A DNA stretch of 64,000 nucleotides, from positions 434,001-498,000 of the forward strand of contig WHVY01000009.1 in assembly GCA_022266195.1 (NCBI GenBank), in the 5' to 3' direction. How positions within the stretch are numbered: the stretch's first letter is position 1; each line of letters opens with the position of its first letter. The position numbers were made by a program, and so were the translations under genes. The stretch is from Tetranychus cinnabarinus (lineage: Eukaryota; Arthropoda; Arachnida; Trombidiformes; Tetranychidae). This document shows, piece by piece, positions 61,101 through 64,000 of this stretch. The notes below the pieces were generated by a model. That model ran no database searches. It saw only the letters and a program-made list of their open reading frames with translations, and had not been told where the DNA came from.

Positions 61101-64000
61101 AGTATTGATTAAACCTTGGGAAAATCCTATCTTGTTAATAATTAACTGTTAAGGCGAGTTTCAAGCTAACCTTGATTTGTAAGATGAATTATTAATTGTG
61201 AATTAAATCAAACTACATGGAAGGTAATAAATTAATGGAAATCGTTTGGTTTGAAAAGCACAACAATAACCAGAAACGTTGAAATTATTAAAACCTCTTT
61301 AATCAACATTAACCTTCAATCCTTTTTTAAATGTATTAACATTTAATTACTCATTTGTATTGTTTAATTGTATTTCATTAGACAAGTTAATCAACTTGAA
61401 AATGAAATGATAAACAAACTGACTATTTACCCCAAAAATGATTAAATTGGTTGATTCATCGATAATAATCAAATTAACAATCAGGTCATCATGTTTGGCC
61501 ATTTCAATGTTATTAACAGGAAAATAAAGGATAATTGATCAACTTCACTATCATTGTTAATGGTCAATTAATGGTGTTTTATCGTCTTCCTAACAAGTTA
61601 CTTGTTGATCATGATCATTATAAATCATCTGTTAATTCACTTTGCATTCATATTAACCTGTTTCACTGATAATTACATATCAAACAATGTTATAACAAAA
61701 GGAAAGGTTCATCAATCGCAATATATTGACAGTTTAAGAGATGATCTTTCAAACGCCTTTAAGACGCTGAAATAACAGTTGAATCACAATTGAAATCAAA
61801 GGATCCTTTTTTGATTAAATTTTTGATTTAACTGATTATTGTAATTTGTAGGACAGCAGCTAATTAATAAACTAAATGTGTACACCTTCATGGTCAAGGA
61901 AATGTTGCTAACGATTCAAATTTGCAAACATTTGCCTAATTTTGTGCCTTTTTTTTCTCAATGATTTTATACAATAATTAACTTGTCGATTACTGTACGG
62001 TCAAACCTTAATAGTTGTAGGAGTAATCAACAAATTTGGTATTAAAGTACAAGTAAGATTAAACAACAGTTATGGATCTATCAACATAATCTTGTCCTGC
62101 TTGATTAAAGTCCATTTTTGAATAATGCATGGAAACAATGAAAATTAGAAGACAATGAGATGATCGTATTAAGATGAATGTAAAACAGGGAATTGTAATT
62201 AGATCGAAACATTTGATTGTTTTAAAATATTGAGATCAAATTGAAAATCTAGTGTCTATCAATTGGTTGTATAAACAGTGTTATTTGATCAGTTGTTTGG
62301 TGAAATTAAGAAGCAAGTTTTCAATCGATTTGTTGAATTGTTTAAGATTGGATCAGTAGATTGGTTTAATGAGAAACAACGTTTACTTTAAATGTGCAGA
62401 CTTACTTCATAAGATCAATAATTTGATTGGCATGACTCTTTTCACCATTTAGATCATAATCCATGTAAAGCAGAATGGCGTAAAAGTATGTTGATGTAGC
62501 TGGTGAAACTTTATCACCAGCTAATAATTTCATGATAGCAGCAGCTTCACTCCACTGACACAATTGAGTTTTGGACAAAACCATGAAAAAGTAGCTTATC
62601 TTGTAAAGATTAGGTGAAATAGCAGGCAACTTGAAAGATGATTGTAAAGCCAAGCAAGCTTCATCAAACTTGGAGTGGGTCATTTCACCAAGACCTTTAA
62701 TAAGTGAATAGTAAAAGGTTTTGCCATACTTAATGGACCAATCATTAACAATTGTATCCACCAAGTTGTGATCACTTTCACCAAGACTGAAAAAATAGTC
62801 CAAGAAACCAAAATAGGCGATAGTAAAGGCTGATACAATGAAGTAACGCAGTGTTGTTTTAGCATGGATACACTTTCTAAGTATATCGAGTCCAGCATAG
62901 CGATTGTTGAATAGTCCAAAATATTCAAGAAGTGAGGTAAATTTGGCTGGAAGTAGTGAAAAAAAGAGCCCAAAAACACCGTAAGTCATTCGAACTCCAG
63001 TTTGAAATTCTTCGCATGAAAAATCGTCTCTAAAGGGTTTCTTTCGGTACAGTGCAAGGCAACTTTTGAATCCAGTGTAAGATGATTTCAAGCGGAATGC
63101 TGAACTAAGGAAACCTTTGAAGCTTTTGTCAGCCATGGGTTTAAGAAAGGCTAACATTGCATTGAGTTCAGTGAAACATAAAGCAGCATGAGCTTGTTCA
63201 TCAGTTATTTCCTCGTAGTTTGGGTTAGTAAATAATCCACCAGATTTGTCTTTACGTTTATCCAAAAAGTCAACTATCTTGCTTAGCTCAGTGATTGCAT
63301 GGTTAATTACAGCGGAATCCATTGAAAAGAAAGCCTGGTGAAGAACGAACATAAAGAAAAGAATTAGATTGGGAATAAAGAAAACAGTAAAACAAATGAT
63401 TGAATCACGGTTGATTGCTTTTGATACATTTTCAAATTAATTGTTTCTAAAATTGTTACAAGTCCATGTAAATAGATAATCTCATTTCTTCTCAGAAATC
63501 CCATCCATTTTGGTCTTATTGAAAGTAGATCAAGTTCAATGTTGATTGAGTTATAATCACTATTGACATGGTTATTGAAATATCTTTAATTTTCATGGTA
63601 CTCAACAGATAGGAAAATTTAAAAATCTTAAAAATAGTATTAGATGAAAGACTGGATTATAATAATCTAGATGAATTTGAGTATTCAACAAATTGCCTGA
63701 CAATAGATGAAGTCAAGTCAAGTGATTGATCGGAGTTTCTAATGTTGATGGGTTAATAATATGGATTTGCTAGATGAGTAGATTAAAGTTAATGGTGAAA
63801 TTTGAATATGCATTGAAAGAAGCCAACTGTTATTCAATGGTTACCATGATTATAGCTTGAATAATGGTGAGATTATTCTGGCCGTTGATTAACTTACATT
63901 AACACCAACCATTATTCCAATTCCATAGCGATGGTAAATGCTGTTGCCTGCCTTCTTTTCACACAGAGCTAAACATTCGTCAAGTCGGTTTTCCACAAAC
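58184..64000 (-). CDS. TTC39-family TPR protein (N-terminus outside the window)
   Basis: Partial gene. Exons in the window are 63898-64000 (continues beyond the edge), 62406-63334, 59106-59450 and 58184-58472, with matching phases, giving the last 554 codons. The chain follows TTC39A/B/C: an opening helix pair (NRLDECLALCEKKAGNSIYH), FFSMDSAVINHAITELSKI, the DUF3808-type helical core with SSAFRLKSSYTGFKSC, GVFGLFFSLLPAKFTSLLEY and FSKL-type repeats, then IIPSLKKTLGGRKPF (human VPKLKQKIAGKSIP), SYIWNLFRMSR, HQVLEW, and the last TPR LPQTCFELGNLFRKIERYED. TTC39B has been linked to lipid and sterol metabolism in mammals; the role here is unknown. The C-terminus extends some 40 residues past the last TPR with a basic stretch. 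Which paralogue it is closest to cannot be decided here. Confidence 0.87.
59551..59737. repeat. Foldback inverted repeat
   Basis: Arms 59551-59595 and 59691-59737 are inverted copies with about 45 bp each and a 95-bp spacer; the core AATCGATTGAAAATTAGGAG is identical in both, and outer parts differ by a few substitutions (GCAAGGCAAAGCAA versus GCAAGGCAAGGCGC). No clear target duplication or coding sequence. It could be a decayed MITE or an RNA hairpin within the intron. Confidence 0.75.
60689..60879. mobile_element. Tc1/mariner-like MITE
   Basis: A 191-bp stretch starting CAGTCAA and ending TTGACTG, flanked by TA on both sides (60687-60688 and 60880-60881). A second inverted pair lies further in: TTGACAAGTCAATACATT near the left end and its exact reverse complement near the right end. 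The right end has about 30 extra bases (AGTAAATGAATTTGAAATTACC in reverse) between the two blocks that the left end lacks, so the left end seems to have lost part of its terminal repeat. No coding capacity. Confidence 0.75.
63335..63897 (-). other. TTC39 intron near the window edge
   Basis: 563-bp phase-0 intron, GTAAGT donor and TTCACCAG acceptor. AT-rich with no recognised feature. Confidence 0.8.

Larger units (their letters stand above)
59451..62405 (-). other. TTC39 intron with two inverted-repeat elements
   Basis: A 2955-bp phase-2 intron. It contains a foldback repeat (59551-59737) and a MITE (60689-60879). Its acceptor region on the minus strand is pyrimidine-rich and ends ATGAAG before the exon coding IIPSLKK; the AAG acceptor is inferred from the frame and the family match. 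Confidence 0.75.

Overview
This is an AT-rich (by eye about two-thirds A+T) eukaryotic nuclear window from an arthropod. The evidence is GT-AG introns, mostly 60-400 bp with a few of several kb, single conserved animal genes on both strands, and two secreted low-complexity cuticle proteins rich in Ala-Ala-Pro-Val repeats. Base composition and compact gene structure fit an acariform (spider-mite-like) genome, but the species is an inference. I rebuilt the spliced genes by hand from reading-frame continuity, splice signals and remembered family sequences; every multi-exon model below closes to a whole number of codons.

Left part (1-13.4 kb): a small four-helix membrane protein (-), snurportin-1 (-, 3 exons), and TTC7, the PI4-kinase complex scaffold (-, 4 exons). 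A 5-kb stretch follows with no confirmed gene, but with a possible minus-strand first exon near 10.7 kb.

Middle (13.4-31.6 kb): a polypeptide GalNAc-transferase (+, 3 exons) convergent with G-protein beta-5 (GNB5; -, 9 exons); their ends flank a palindromic polyadenylation signal. Next comes an ALMS-motif (Alstrom syndrome protein 1-like) centrosomal protein (-), divergent from an ACAD9-type acyl-CoA dehydrogenase-like protein (+) that has lost its catalytic signatures. The single ACAD intron carries a MITE. Then follow an unrecognised 111-aa basic protein (+) and an intronless DDX24-type DEAD-box helicase (+).

Right part (31.6-64 kb): a class A neuropeptide-type GPCR (-) spread over 13.7 kb with a 9.9-kb intron, two cuticle-type protein genes (47.2-47.9 kb, -; 56.5-57.4 kb, +) separated by 8.6 kb without a recognisable gene, and the C-terminal part of a TTC39-family TPR protein (-) running off the right edge. 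The TTC39 introns contain a Tc1/mariner-style MITE and a separate foldback repeat.

The genes are ordinary, independently transcribed animal genes and form no operon or single pathway. I see no CRISPR, tRNA, rRNA or prokaryotic element. The points most worth following up are the catalytically dead ACAD9-like protein, the ALMS protein in a small arthropod genome, the two TA-flanked short inverted-repeat elements, and several unexplained open frames in introns and intergenic DNA.
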